DNA of 64,000 nt, taken from positions 1,188,001-1,252,000 of the forward strand of contig NW_026611617.1 of the NCBI RefSeq assembly GCF_028009165.1, written 5' to 3'. The stretch comes from Akanthomyces muscarius. Taxonomy: Eukaryota > Ascomycota > Sordariomycetes > Hypocreales > Cordycipitaceae. A model generated the notes under the pieces. That model had not been told where the DNA came from, did not search any database, and was given only the letters and a program-made list of their open reading frames with translations. Positions within the stretch are counted from its first letter, which is position 1. Each line of letters starts with the position of its first letter. A program made the position numbers and the translations under genes. Below, one piece after another: positions 33,245 to 44,627 of this stretch.

Positions 33245-34612
33245 CAGTTCTGCTACTGGTTAAAGAAAGGAATAGGACGAATAAAGCAGAAAAGTTAAAG
33301 ACGCGCGTACGTTCTGCGTGTCCCGCACGAGTCAGACGGGGGAAGAGCGCCAAGGCCTAGCTTGTACACGGCCGTATCGGCCATCTTAAACTTGTCACCA
33401 GGACAGACTGCACGGATGCTGGCATAGCAATATAATATTGATCTCCCCCCCCCGGCTTCAAGCATTGGAGGCGGGTCACGATGACAATCGTTCCATGGCG
33501 ACGATGTAAACTATGGGAGATGCTAGTGTAGGATCTGAAATTTCAGCACGTAGAACTCGCCTGACCGCTATTTTCAACAAGCTGAAGTCTTTGGCATGAT
33601 GAAAATAAATTGGCAATGTGAATCGCTGAGCACGAGGCTTGGCGGTGGTGATGGCGGGTGACTGCAAACCACACCGAGGGGGAACAGGCTTCACGAACGG
33701 CTTTACGAGTTTTGGGAAGCTCGGGATGAGGAGCCACGTCGTCGGTCATCTCTAATAACATACAAGTAAGTATTTGATGACGTCGGTCAATTAAATAGAA
33801 GCAGTGGCTCATTACTCCTTTTATGCATTTATTCCGCTGCGTATTCTCACACTCTCTTGTAATTGTTATCTATTTTTATCATTCGCTATTTTTTATTTTC
33901 CTATCCTTCGTCCTTTCCATCATTTTTCTTGCTTTCACATAGCAACAAATACCGGTGTTTCCTTTTTCATAATCTGTCTGTGGGGTACACTTCATTCCGC
34001 TGACCAGATGCGGACTCCTTCCTGCTCGAATCCGGAGCCCAAGGAAACTAAAACGCGCCATAGAACTGGCGCTCATAGACTCATGAGCACACACAAAGCA
34101 GCCTTCTTACCCTCATGATTCGTTGTCAACACCGTTAGGCCGAGGGAGAGGAATTGGGGGGTTGATGATGGCGGAAGACGAGAAACCATGATAAACCTGA
34201 GTTGTTACGTTCAAAAACATTGAGTATTACCAAGCCGCAACGCCCGTACTTGGGAAATGCTACGTGGCTGAGAGCTGCTCGCCTGACTGCCTTGAAAACC
34301 TCCTTTTTACTATGCAATCGACCTGTGAGCTATTAAATCGATACAAATTTGTCTTTCTGTCATAAGGCACATTTGTTGCTCTGCCATGGGCTGTTGTCGC
34401 AGAACAGACTCTTGGGTGTGCGTGCAGCGTCACAAACTATGATGTTATGTGAAAGAGGCTGGCTCAAAGCGATAGAAATTCTGGTAGCAGTTTAAAGCAG
34501 TAGTTTTCCTGTTGGGGGCCAGCGCTATGGTCTACCACGCCGCGGTTTAGACGTCAAATGCAGCTGTTATAAGTGAAAGTGAATCGCTTGTTACTCAACA
34601 GAGAAGACATAT
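33245..34612. other. intergenic
   Basis: No supported gene; scattered short frames. A run of nine C (33447-33455) is the only simple-sequence feature. Confidence 0.45.
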
Positions 34613-34685
34613 GGCTGGTTAGTGTAGTGGCTATCACGTATCGTTTACACCGATAAAGTCGTAGGTTCGAATCCTTCACCGGTCA
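34613..34685 (+). tRNA. tRNA-Val (anticodon TAC)
   Basis: Full cloverleaf without intron. The acceptor pairs 34613-34619 with 34678-34684 (two G-U pairs), a D-arm with GTG/CAC follows, and the anticodon stem TATCG/CGATA is perfect around the loop TTTACAC (anticodon TAC). The variable loop is AAGTC and the T-arm has the loop TTCGAAT (B box GGTTCGAATCC), discriminator A. The T stem has one T-T mismatch (34662/34676). The A-box-like TAGTGTAGTGG is present. A mildly degenerate but probably real tRNA gene. Confidence 0.85.
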
Positions 34686-35255
34686 GTCTTCAGCTCCGTT
34701 CACTGGGCGATCAAGGCGATGTACCATGAAGCAAGACCTGATCGTTCTCGTCAGCTTCGCCAGGGGCGTCGACGATCCAGTATCCATCTTTTTGGCGGGA
34801 AGCAGTGGACCTGTCCCGCTCGCTTTTTTTACTAAAAAGGAAAAGCGAGACTGGTTCCACTCTTATGCACTTTAATGGAGCAAGCCGGTGGAAGCCAAAT
34901 CTGGTGTCAGAGCATCTTAGTTGGGCGGCGGGAAGGCGAGGTCCGTTGTCAGCCAGTTGCCAGCTAATCAGGTAATTGCTTCGTACGAGACCCCACAGGC
35001 ACTTCGGCCGAAGGTTCGCACGAGGCTAGACCTTTATAGGCCATATCGACAAGTCCAATAACATGCAACATGATGGAATTCCGAGGCCCCTGTCCAGTCT
35101 AGAAAGGAAATGTGAGCAGAAAATTCAAGTTGCTTAATGTAATCATGCTAGGCTAGTTAAGTGCCAATTCTCTGTACTTTTTTTGTGTCCTTGTGGCTAA
35201 ATGGCCTTCTCTTTGTCCCAAACCCGTCTCAATTGGATCCTGAATTGTCCGAGCC
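34686..35255. other. intergenic, tRNA 3' flank and MFS promoter
   Basis: A T-run (TTTTTTT, 34825-34831) lies ~140 bases downstream of the tRNA and may terminate RNA polymerase III read-through. No gene seen. Confidence 0.45.
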
Positions 35256-37091
35256 ATGGCACAGTCGCGCGACGAAACGGCCAAGCGCCCTAACAGTGCG
35301 CTTGGCAGTTGTGGCCATGACGCAGAAGGTGCAAGCAAGGACATCACAGAAGAACAAAGGTCACAGGAAAAATCAGAGCAACAAGTGCACACAGGCTTTC
35401 AGAAGGGCTGCCTCTCTTCGCTCGTTGTGATTCCCACAATTCGCAACGCCACAAAATATGGCCGCTCGACAAAATGGGCACTGACGACACTTGCTGCGAT
35501 GGCTGCTCTTGCTGCACCTCTAGGGAGCAACATTATACTTCGTGAGTCGAAATTTTCGTTCATCTCATATTGGCGCCAGGGTCGTGTCGAGCGGCAGCGA
35601 AAGCCAGTAACCGATTGCCCTTCCAAGCAAAACGAGAATCCCGACCAAAAAAAATCCATTTACCAATTTCTTATTCATAGCTGTTCTCAAGCCCATATCC
35701 GAATACTTTGACACATCTCACACCGTCGTCAATCTCTCCATCGCCCTCTATGCGCTCGCCGTCGCCATCACCCCACTGTGGTGGTCCAGTATGGCCGAGG
35801 CATACGGCCGCCGTATGGTCTACCTTGTAACATTTCTGCTGCTCGCTGTCTTCAACATCCTCTGTGCCGTTAGCTCGAACATTGGCATGTTTATAGCCAT
35901 GCGGCTGCTGGCCGGCGGCGCGTGCGCTTCGGTGCAGGCCGTCGGGGCAGGCACCGTCGCCGATCTGTGGGAGCCGCAGGACCGTGGCCGCGCCATGGGC
36001 ATATTCTCTTTGGGACCCATGCTAGGACCGTTAACAGCGCCCATCATCGGCGCCGCCCTTGACAGTCGCTGGGGTTGGCGCAGTACCCAGTGGTTCCTCG
36101 TCATATATGGCCTCGTCGTCTGGACTGCCATGCTTGTGCTGCTGCCCGAGACGTTGACAAAGTACAAGGTTGGCATCAAACTGCCCGTGGCGGCAGCCGA
36201 CAGCGAACATCAGCAGGATCATGTAACCAGTTCCGCTGACAAGGCCAAATCCGTCGTCAAAGTCCTTGTCAGTCCCATGCTATCGGTTCGGCTGCTGCGC
36301 TACGTCCCGATCCTCATCGTTGTCTACTATACGAGCATCACCTTCGCTAGCAACTATCTGCTCAACATTTCGGTGCAAGGCGTTTTCTCGCGACCGCCGT
36401 ATGAGTGGTCTGTCATGATTGTTGGGCTCGCCTACATTCCCAGCTCCGTGGGAGGCGCCGCTGGCGCGATTCTCGGCGGACGCTGGACAGATCACTGTAT
36501 GAAGCGGGCTGCGAGAAAGGCCGGCCGGGTCGATGTCGCAACGGGGAAGCCCATCTTTCATCCACAGGATCGCATAAGTGAGAACTTTTGGGTGGCGGCA
36601 ATCATGTACCCCGCCGCGCTGCTCTGGTACGGTTGGACGGCGCGTGGGAATGTATTCTGGGTCGTACCGGTAAGCATCTAATTCCAACATCCGTTGCCCG
36701 GCTTTATGGCTGTCGAAGCCTATCAAGTCGATCCCCTTCTTTATGCAACAGAAAGCGGCAGGAGAAAATTGACCAGAAACTATAGCTCATCGCAAACTTC
36801 TTCTTCGGTTTTGGCTTCATGCTTATCTCCAGCGTCACCATGACCGTTATGACCGAGTTTGTACCCGGCTCCACAACCACCGGCGTGGCTGTCACCAATC
36901 TCGTGCGCAACACGCTTGGCTGCGTCGCCGCCATCGTGGCCGACCCGCTGATCCAAGCTATTGGCAATGGTTGGACCTTTACCATCGCTTTTTTTATATG
37001 TATACTAAGCGGAGCTCTCATGATTTTTATGAAGCGCAACTGGGAACTTTGGAGGAAGGAGATGGAGGCCATTCGAGAGCAGTTGAAGTAG
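35256..37091 (+). CDS. major facilitator superfamily transporter (DHA1-type)
   Basis: Exons 35256-35541, 35681-36669 and 36786-37091; introns of 139 and 116 nt with clean frame; 526 residues. A ~75-residue hydrophilic cytosolic N-terminus precedes twelve membrane segments. Family marks: the WWSSMAEAYGRR loop between helices 2 and 3 (MFS motif A form), RLLAGGACASVQAVGAGT in helix 4, and GPMLGPLTAPIIGAALDSRWGWR, the G-x-x-x-G-P-x-x-G-P motif C of proton antiporters. It resembles fungal polyamine/multidrug efflux pumps. Position beside a P450 and a Zn2Cys6 regulator suggests export of a small metabolite. The first intron lies right after the first membrane segment begins. Confidence 0.9.
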
Positions 37092-38269
37092 GGTAGGGTA
37101 GTCTGCACTTACAGGTGCGACATATTGGGGCTGCTAATCAACACTGCACATATTGATCGTCGGCTTCTACACTTTTAGAGCTACTGCATCTTCACAACAT
37201 GCTGCCAATAAAGGCACCGGCGTTGAAATGGAACCGTCTCCGCAGCGGCAGACAGAGGGGGAGCTGGCACATAATATTGCGTAGTTTGTCGATAGAAGTT
37301 TCGGGCTTGTTCGTGCAATTTTCAAAAGCTAAACGTTCCGGCAAGAAAAAAATGACAACGGGTCGAACAAAATCAGAACGTGTTGTGGAGCTTTATTATA
37401 CACGGGCTCACCTCCCTAGACTTGTTATTATGGGCCGCGAGATCAGTTGCTTATTCCGTAAATACAAAAAAACCCCTGGCTCTGTAATCTGATGCGCCGC
37501 CGATATGCCTCGACTCCAGACCGCATAAACTTTTCTCTTCCCAACCTGGCAACTCGTAACATAATGAGTGGCAAATTGGGGCATTACCCTCGTTGCTAAA
37601 TTGGGACACTCGCAGTGATGCCTTGCAATTGCGGCTGAAGAGGCGGTTCAGTACCGTGCATATGTATTACGTGTTCTCGACCGAGAGATGATGGACTCGG
37701 CCAAACAACGAGTGGATACTCCTACTTGGCCTCCAACGACCTAGATCCATGCAACGTGTGCTGCTTAGCCCATGTCCGCAAGGGGACAAGGTTGAGGGGT
37801 CGTGTTATTGGCTTGACTCAGAACGCTGCACGAAAAACCAACCTTATTCCGAGGAGCAGGATCTAGGCATATGAGTTAATTGTTCCTAAGCACTGGCCAG
37901 GGCACGTGAGGTATCTCAAAGGAAGTGAATTCATTGTGATCTTTTTCATTGTCTATTGCTCAGATCAACTTCAGATCAGAGTAACAAAGAGGCATATACT
38001 AATTTGAGTGAAAAGGCGGGTACCTTGCATATGCAGAGCATCTGCAGCAGAGAATCATTTTTCTGCCGCTTTTTGCCCCACCCCAACCTCCAATAGCTTC
38101 GCCACCACCACCAGTGAGCTTAGTGCTCATTCCATGCATACTCTCAACGACGATGTAGGTATTGCTCCCAACTTGAGCACACTGTAGAGAGCGGTACGTT
38201 TTCTTCAAACTTCAAACAGCAATTTTGTATTTTCAATCAATATTTTATGACTATTCTACGGTCCAAGCC
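37092..38269. other. intergenic, convergent 3' ends
   Basis: No gene supported between the MFS and P450 3' ends. Confidence 0.5.
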
Positions 38270-40388
38270 TTATTTAATGGGGGTAAACTCGACTTCATCA
38301 TCCAGTGTCACGGTGAAGCGATCCTCTCTGACAGCATTGTGCTTGCTCGGCCTGAGGCTGTAGCCCTCCAAGGTGGCAATCAGGATCGTCTTGAGGATGA
38401 TCTCGGAAATATTCTTACCCAGGCACCTCTCGCGACTGAAACCGAACCGAAGAAAGGCGTGGCGATAGGAGGTAGGCGACATGCCGACGAACCGCTCTGG
38501 GCGGAATACCTCGCTATCGTCACCCCAGACCGAGGGCGCCGTGTTGAGCCGCTTCCAGTCAATGACGACGGCGCTGCCAGAAGGGACGAAGTAGCCTCCG
38601 ATCTCCTTGTCGATGGCAGTTTTCTCCGGCAGTGAGAACCCTATGCCGTGCGCTCATTAGCGAGGTGTTGGTGATGAAGTGCAAGACAAAGTTGGTAGAT
38701 ACTGCTCTTCCTCCAAGCGTTCCCATCGGGAGCAAAACGTTTCAAGCAAGCAAACAATTGAGGAAAACAAACAGCGAAAAAGGCAAGGAATATAAAGAGA
38801 AAGACTCACAAAGCACAGGGCGCATACGAAGAGACTCCAAAACGGCGTAGTGGAGAAGAGCATCCCTCTTGGCAATGTACTGCTGCACATCGTAGGCAGG
38901 ATCGCTCTTCATCTCTACAATTTCTTGACGCAAAGTCTCCTGGAATCGTGGGTTTTCCGCAATGTTGAGCAAAAGAGACGCTACGGCGGTGGAAGTGACG
39001 TCAATGTTTGTAAAAAGGAGTTCATCCACAGTTTGCAAGAACTGTGTTTTTTCCCAAGGTTAGCGAACATGCGACTTTCCCGAACACTTTCAGCGCTTTG
39101 GGACTCACTTCGCGTTTAGACATGTCCCCTGATTCGACACCTTTGTGAATTACTGCAGCCGGACAGCGCAGCCCCTCCTACGCCCCTAATCAGCACACAT
39201 CCACTTCGCCTTGTTTCATAGTTCCATGAGGAGCAACTACTTACTGCATTTGCTCGAGCAATCACGCTGTCATTTAGTGCCTCCCAAGTGTTCTGAAACG
39301 TCTGCATGCGGCGACGCGATGCCGTTGGCAGCATGTTGTACAGCTTAGAGACATTCCATTTCCCGAAGAAAGCATCCAACATGAGCTTGTCGTGAACTTC
39401 GTTCAAGTCCACCAATTTCTGGTAGAGCTGCTATTGTCAGCGAAGAACGGAACTGCGCCATGAGTAGCCTGCAGCTTCAGTCGTACCTCATGATCAAACG
39501 TCTCGCCATAGGTGACCAGACCAATAAGACGAAACGGCAGCAGACGGCACGCTTCGGCAATGTTACGTACAAAGCCCCCAGCTACAGGTGGCGTTGAAGA
39601 GACCGATGATGAAGATGGTTTCGCCAGGTCCGCGAGCCACTGGATGGCCTCACAATTGTACAGCGGCACCATGCTCATGCTGGCATTGCGGGAGAACTCG
39701 GGGTCGAAGTGCGCGCGCATGGTGGTCCATTTCTTACCTGCTTGGACGCCCACCGCGCCGCCAAGGAGCCTATCAGATTGTGCACTGTTAGTGGTTGGTT
39801 CTACTGGAGGAGAAACAGGAAGGGGCGGTGGGAGCATACTGGCCGAAGCCGTCCCCAAGATTCATGTTGCTTGGCTTGGTATGATCTTTGGCATCCTTGC
39901 GGCAGAATTCTTTGAGATGTTCTGGCTGGGTAATGACCAGCTCTTGGTGAGGGCCGTTCCAAACGAGAAAGGGATCGTCACCCGCAACATCGCGGCCTGC
40001 CAACGAGACTTGAGGTCTAAATTTTGTTAGTTAGCCAAGTATCTTTCTCGTTCTCCTCGCCGTCTGGATTCTCTGCTCTTCTTTCTCCTGTTCTATCATC
40101 CCTTTCTGCTTTCTTTTCGGTGCTGCGCTGCCAGACACCCAGGGGTGTGACGTACCCATGGGAGAATCGCAAAAAGCGCGTGTTTTTCTTTAACATCTTA
40201 GCTTTTCGGCCCTCCGTGTCTGTGAAAGGCTTTCGGGTCTAATCTATGGTTAGCTACAAGTAATTAGGCTTCGTTTGTAGACTTGCCTTTTTGTTCGTCA
40301 GCATGGAAATGATGACGAGTAAAAGAGCTGTAGCTACAGCTAAAACACTGTTGGAGGGCATTCGAGCCAACATCGGAGTAATATCCAT
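38270..40388 (-). CDS. cytochrome P450 monooxygenase
   Basis: Eight exons: 40287-40388, 40156-40238, 39840-40016, 39487-39769, 39245-39430, 39109-39177, 38810-39041, 38270-38640. All junctions keep frame; 500 residues. Exon 1 encodes the membrane anchor (residues ~15-30). The I helix contains NIDVTSTAVAS, the ExxR motif is ESLR, the PERF motif FRPERF, and the heme loop FGFSRERCLG has the thiolate Cys near 449. In that loop the usual Gly and Arg (FxxGxRxCxG) are Ser and Glu. The first intron (40239-40286) has a GC donor in the context AAG|GCAAGT, the consensus for GC-AG introns. Likely an ER-bound oxidase of a small molecule, given the MFS and regulator next door; substrate unknown. Confidence 0.88.
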
Positions 40389-42390
40389 GCTAATGGAATC
40401 CATATTGTCAAACCTCAATGACAGACTTGTGTGGTAGCTTGGGCAATGTTGTTCCTCTTCTGCAGTTCAGAGCGTTCTTGTTCTTTTACAAAGAGAGTTG
40501 CAGATTTCTCATACCGCAGAAAATGGAATATATTGAGAAATTTTTTGTTTTTCCTATTCTCCGTCTTTCTATACGGAGACAGGATCTGGTAGTCGCCTGC
40601 GATGCGACCCTGCCTCGGTCAGCCCTAGGGCAACGTGCATATTCTGGAACCTTTTGGACCCCCAAGTTTAAGCTTACGGCTTTTTTTATGCACTCTTTTC
40701 CATCTCCACAAATACTGGATCTTCCCCTGCTAGCTTCACATTCGTAATAGGCAGGAGGGAAGTTACTGTCGGGCCTGTGCTGTGTAGGTCACCTCAGCCT
40801 CACGTCAAGTTTTTTCGCTTCACTCGGGAACAGGACGTGGACGGCAACGCGCGGCGCTAGCTAGACGCCACGTGAAGTCGCCGAGTACGTTGAGTACTAA
40901 TGATCCCCGAGCCTTTGATCTACCGGAAGATATGCTCCCTTCAGCTCAATCGCCACCCACCTTGCCGCCCTGTCATTTTACCGTCCGCCTCTTCTTCTTC
41001 ATCAGCCTCTTCGTGCCGTTAGCCGATTATGGAAGGTTGCTCCCTAGGCAAGGGCTATGATTCGCGCCACCGTACACACAACAAGACATCGAGGCTCTCC
41101 ATGTCTCACTATGGGCACTAAGATCGGCTGAGAACTTCTGGCCGTTCAGCCACCCACTTCGCTAGGTAGGCTTACCTAGCATCTGCAGCTTGGTGGCTTC
41201 AACGCCCGACGCCGGCGTGGCGTGCCAAGGCGCAGTGGCTCCGATTCACGGGTAGCAGCCGTTGATTGTGTCTAGTAATACCGACTGCAAACGAAAAACC
41301 TAACGGGTTCGAAGCGCACATAGCATAGACTTGCTTTATTATGAACGGTATTCGTACCACTTTACACAACTCAAGTCTAGAAAAGATACAGAGTGTCTTA
41401 TCCGCCCAGGCAAAGTGAACGTGACCGACGTCACAACCCTAACCCTACGTCGGCAGTCGCTTTGCTGGCTTTTGTTGTACAAGTGTCTACCGACTTAACC
41501 AGTCGTCGAACAGGTTTGGGAAGCTTCGCTAGGAAACATCGAGCCAAAAACGCCCTAGATCTCCTGAGCCTCGGCAACCCCTTTCCTCCAATACGTTGCT
41601 TCTGACACGTTGCTTCCGCATCTCGGCGGCATCATCTGGTTCGCATTCATCCGAGGGCCTCCGCAGAACTGCTGACAAGTTAACCCAAAGAAGCCAATTG
41701 ACGAACGGCTCCGAGCTGCTAACGGACCGACCCCAACCCACCACCAAGGGCCCCCAGTTGTCAGAGACTAATGGCATCAGGCGAATTGGTAACTGCGGAG
41801 TAGTGCGGCTGAAAAAAAATTCTAACGCGATCTGCATCTCGCCAAGCTGAAAACTACCAAGTCGACTAAAGTTAGGAGACGACAGATGGTCCACTTTTAT
41901 TTTATCAATCTCGGCATCAAATGTCTACACAGCCCAGCTTGTCGGCCGAAGTTGCGAAGACTTTTCAGATTCTGGGCTACGCAAGGCGACTTTGCCCCAT
42001 ACCATTATACGATATTCCTCTTGCCTACGGTGTTGGCGCATAACGTTCTCTCCAGCTGTTGCGGGTACGAATCCTCTGGTCCAAAGTGTAAGCCCCGTGC
42101 CCCGTACAGCTGGAGACATTACGGCATCCGCCACCAGGTCGGCTCGTGTCGGCTTGCCAGTTGCCCATGTTGTGTCGGTAATAAGCATAAATCGCCCAAA
42201 AACAGACTTTTCGCATGATCGGAGAATTGGCAGCTGCGGATGCCACCCAAGACAGAAAATAAGTTAAATAATATAAATACAGGAGACATGTAGGACGCAT
42301 ACAGCTTTCGGTCTCAACAGTCGTCAGTCAAGCCTCTCTACTCATCTTGTGACACATAACGCCAATTCACCCACGGGTCATACCCAGAAG
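40389..42390. other. divergent intergenic region, P450 / orphan gene
   Basis: Two kilobases between divergent starts. No gene supported; frames of 85-120 codons on both strands lack family resemblance. Confidence 0.45.
42272..42279 (+). promoter_or_regulatory. TATA-like box (TATAAATA)
   Basis: TATAAATA 112 bases before the ATG of the 637-residue protein, followed by a pyrimidine-rich leader. Confidence 0.5.
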
Positions 42391-44426
42391 ATGACTTCGT
42401 TTTTGTTTCCAGCAACAACGGCATCCCAAGGTTTGCGATTGCGCAACAATTATGGCCTGGTATACACAGACATTGTCAGGGCGTCATCTGACTCCATCGA
42501 CGCCCTGTCCCTATATCGTGATCTCCTCTTCTCCCGCAGTCCCGACGCAGACAGTGTTGGCTTTGCCGCATTTGATGCCCACGTCGGAGATACCTCATGC
42601 CAGGTCCGTGCCGCTATGCTGCTTGACTTGACGAGGCAACATAGAAAATGGGCATCAGAGAGCAGCAAGGCTATCTGGCTGGACGACTACATCCAGCGAC
42701 TCATCCTTGTGCGTGAAAGGGCTAAAGGCATTCTCGCTGACTTGACCATCCGTCGCATCCACCCAGCAAAATTGGGCATTGGCGCGACAGAAGACACGCC
42801 AGCGGGGATCCTGAGTAACTTGGGGTGGAAAGAGCCTGACGTGGCTCAACGGGTGGATGCTCTTTATCAGCGCGCCATACCCGCACTCACCAACGCATAC
42901 AAGCTGCAGCCGTTGAAGGAGTCTGAGAAAAGCCTACCCTTCGCGCTACAGGACCCGCGATCAGACAGAACAGGGACTCTAGCGGACTCTGTCTCGGGTT
43001 TGGAGGGGACGGGCTTGGAAAACCTCTCGGAAACATCATGCTCATCCGAGACTTCGGATGTTGAATCAACGCCTTCATCTCGGACTTCAGACACCGGCTC
43101 AGAAACGCCTCTCAGTGTCCACCTTGAAGAGTACCTGCACATAGAGAGCTTGCCAGAAAAAAGCGTTCCCAAGTCGTACATGTCGCCGCTGCTGGAAGGA
43201 GCAGACCCCGGCACCGCATGGGACGCGCTCGACGCTAAAATGGCCGCTCGATTCCTCGTATTCTGTTTCACCCTCTCCAAGTACAAGACGTTCGGCCGCT
43301 TCGCTGCCGGCGTGGGCGGGCGCCTGTGCCCAGAAGAAGCCATTCGGGCCGGCGATGCCATGGTGGCCGATGCGTGGAACCGGGCCACACCGGATTACAA
43401 GTACTCCAAGGCGACACGGCGGGTAAGCCTTGAGTTTGCCGCACTGCAGACGTGGATGTCGGAGCTTAGTTGCGCCTGGTTATGCCGCACGGCAAAGTAT
43501 TCGGCGGCCTCTCCCACTATGGAAAGGTTAGTCGCATCTGAAAAGATAGTACCTGGATAAATCTCGCTGACACTACCCCAAGTTTGATGGTAGACACATT
43601 CAAAACTTCCTCAAAGAACGTGAGCTGTGTTTCGACATACGTTGGCTGGCTTGCAATTCGAGAGTTGTGGGCAAGGGACGGCTACTCCCTCATCTACGTG
43701 GACCGACATTTCTGCGATAACGGTAAGCATTCCACCCCCGCCCCTGTGACAAAGCATTGGGCATTCATTTTGCTAACAGCGCATGCAGGCTACCACTCGA
43801 ACTTTTTCCTCGTGACGTTTCGCCTTGAGAGCACCGATGCCGGGACCGAGAGTGGTCGGCCAGTGCACTGTCGTCCACTCCGGCATCAAGTCGGCTGGAC
43901 CATGGAGCAAGTCGACCAGGACTGGCTTTTCGACGAGCATGGCCAGGGACGCCCATATGTCGTGGTAACGGGCAATAGCATTAACGGGTCCTACAACGAT
44001 TACATGCGTGTCGCGCATGCCAGCGAGCGGCACCAGGTCAGCGACTGCGCCGAGAATGAGGCACACGTCGAGAGCTTCCTCGCCCATGACCCAGACCGCC
44101 TAGCGCTCGCCTTCTTTGGCCACCATAGGCACTACACATTTGACAGCAGCGGCAAGGAGGATTGCAAGGGGCCCGCCAGCGTGGAAGCGGACAACAAGAC
44201 TGTCGCCGGGTACATGGATCGCGCGTTCCCGGGACTGGTCGATTCCTGGTCTGCATCCCACGAGGAGGCAGCCGACGTGGGGACGGCGGGTGCATCTCTG
44301 CACATGTTTGCCTGGCAGCATTGTTTTGCCGAAACAAAGGGTCGCATCGCTAGGCTGGTGTACGACGCCAAGGACACGCTGCCTATCTCTGCGCCGCTGA
44401 GTCGACTTGGAGCCATGTCAGCATAG
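42391..44426 (+). CDS. unidentified 637-residue protein, possible core of a metabolite cluster
   Basis: Exons 42391-43526, 43583-43722 and 43789-44426; introns 56 and 66 nt; 637 residues. I do not recognise the family. No signal peptide or membrane segment, so probably cytosolic. Residues ~1-165 are helical and charged (SLYRDLLFSRSPDAD, WLDDYIQRLILVRERAKGIL). A Ser/Thr/Glu-rich disordered linker (~200-250) follows, then a second helical domain with WDALDAKMAARFLVF, GGRLCPEEAIRAGDAM and HSNFFLVTFRL, ending in FAWQHCFAETKGRIARLV. I see no terpene-synthase DDxxD/NSE pair, no Walker motif and no catalytic triad. It lies between a P450 and a Zn2Cys6 regulator. The second intron is a multiple of three without stops, so its retention would add 22 residues. 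Confidence 0.78.
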
Positions 44427-44627
44427 ACCTTTACTGTAGCAGAGTGGAATCTATTTTGTTATTTGCTTTGGGTTGTTGGGTTTGCCTCTGCTTTTTTTCT
44501 TTTCGCAAAAGCTTTGCTGCATTCGATTCATAGCGCAGAACAAGTTGAGAAAAGTACCAGCAGGGAAAAGAAAGCAAACGGAAGCACCGTTTCTGCCACA
44601 GCTCACTTGCGAAAAAAAATTATGTAG

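Noticed and set aside
41435..41447. Two CCCTAA units resembling telomere repeat
   Set aside because: Only two units; expected by chance and no sign of a longer interstitial array.
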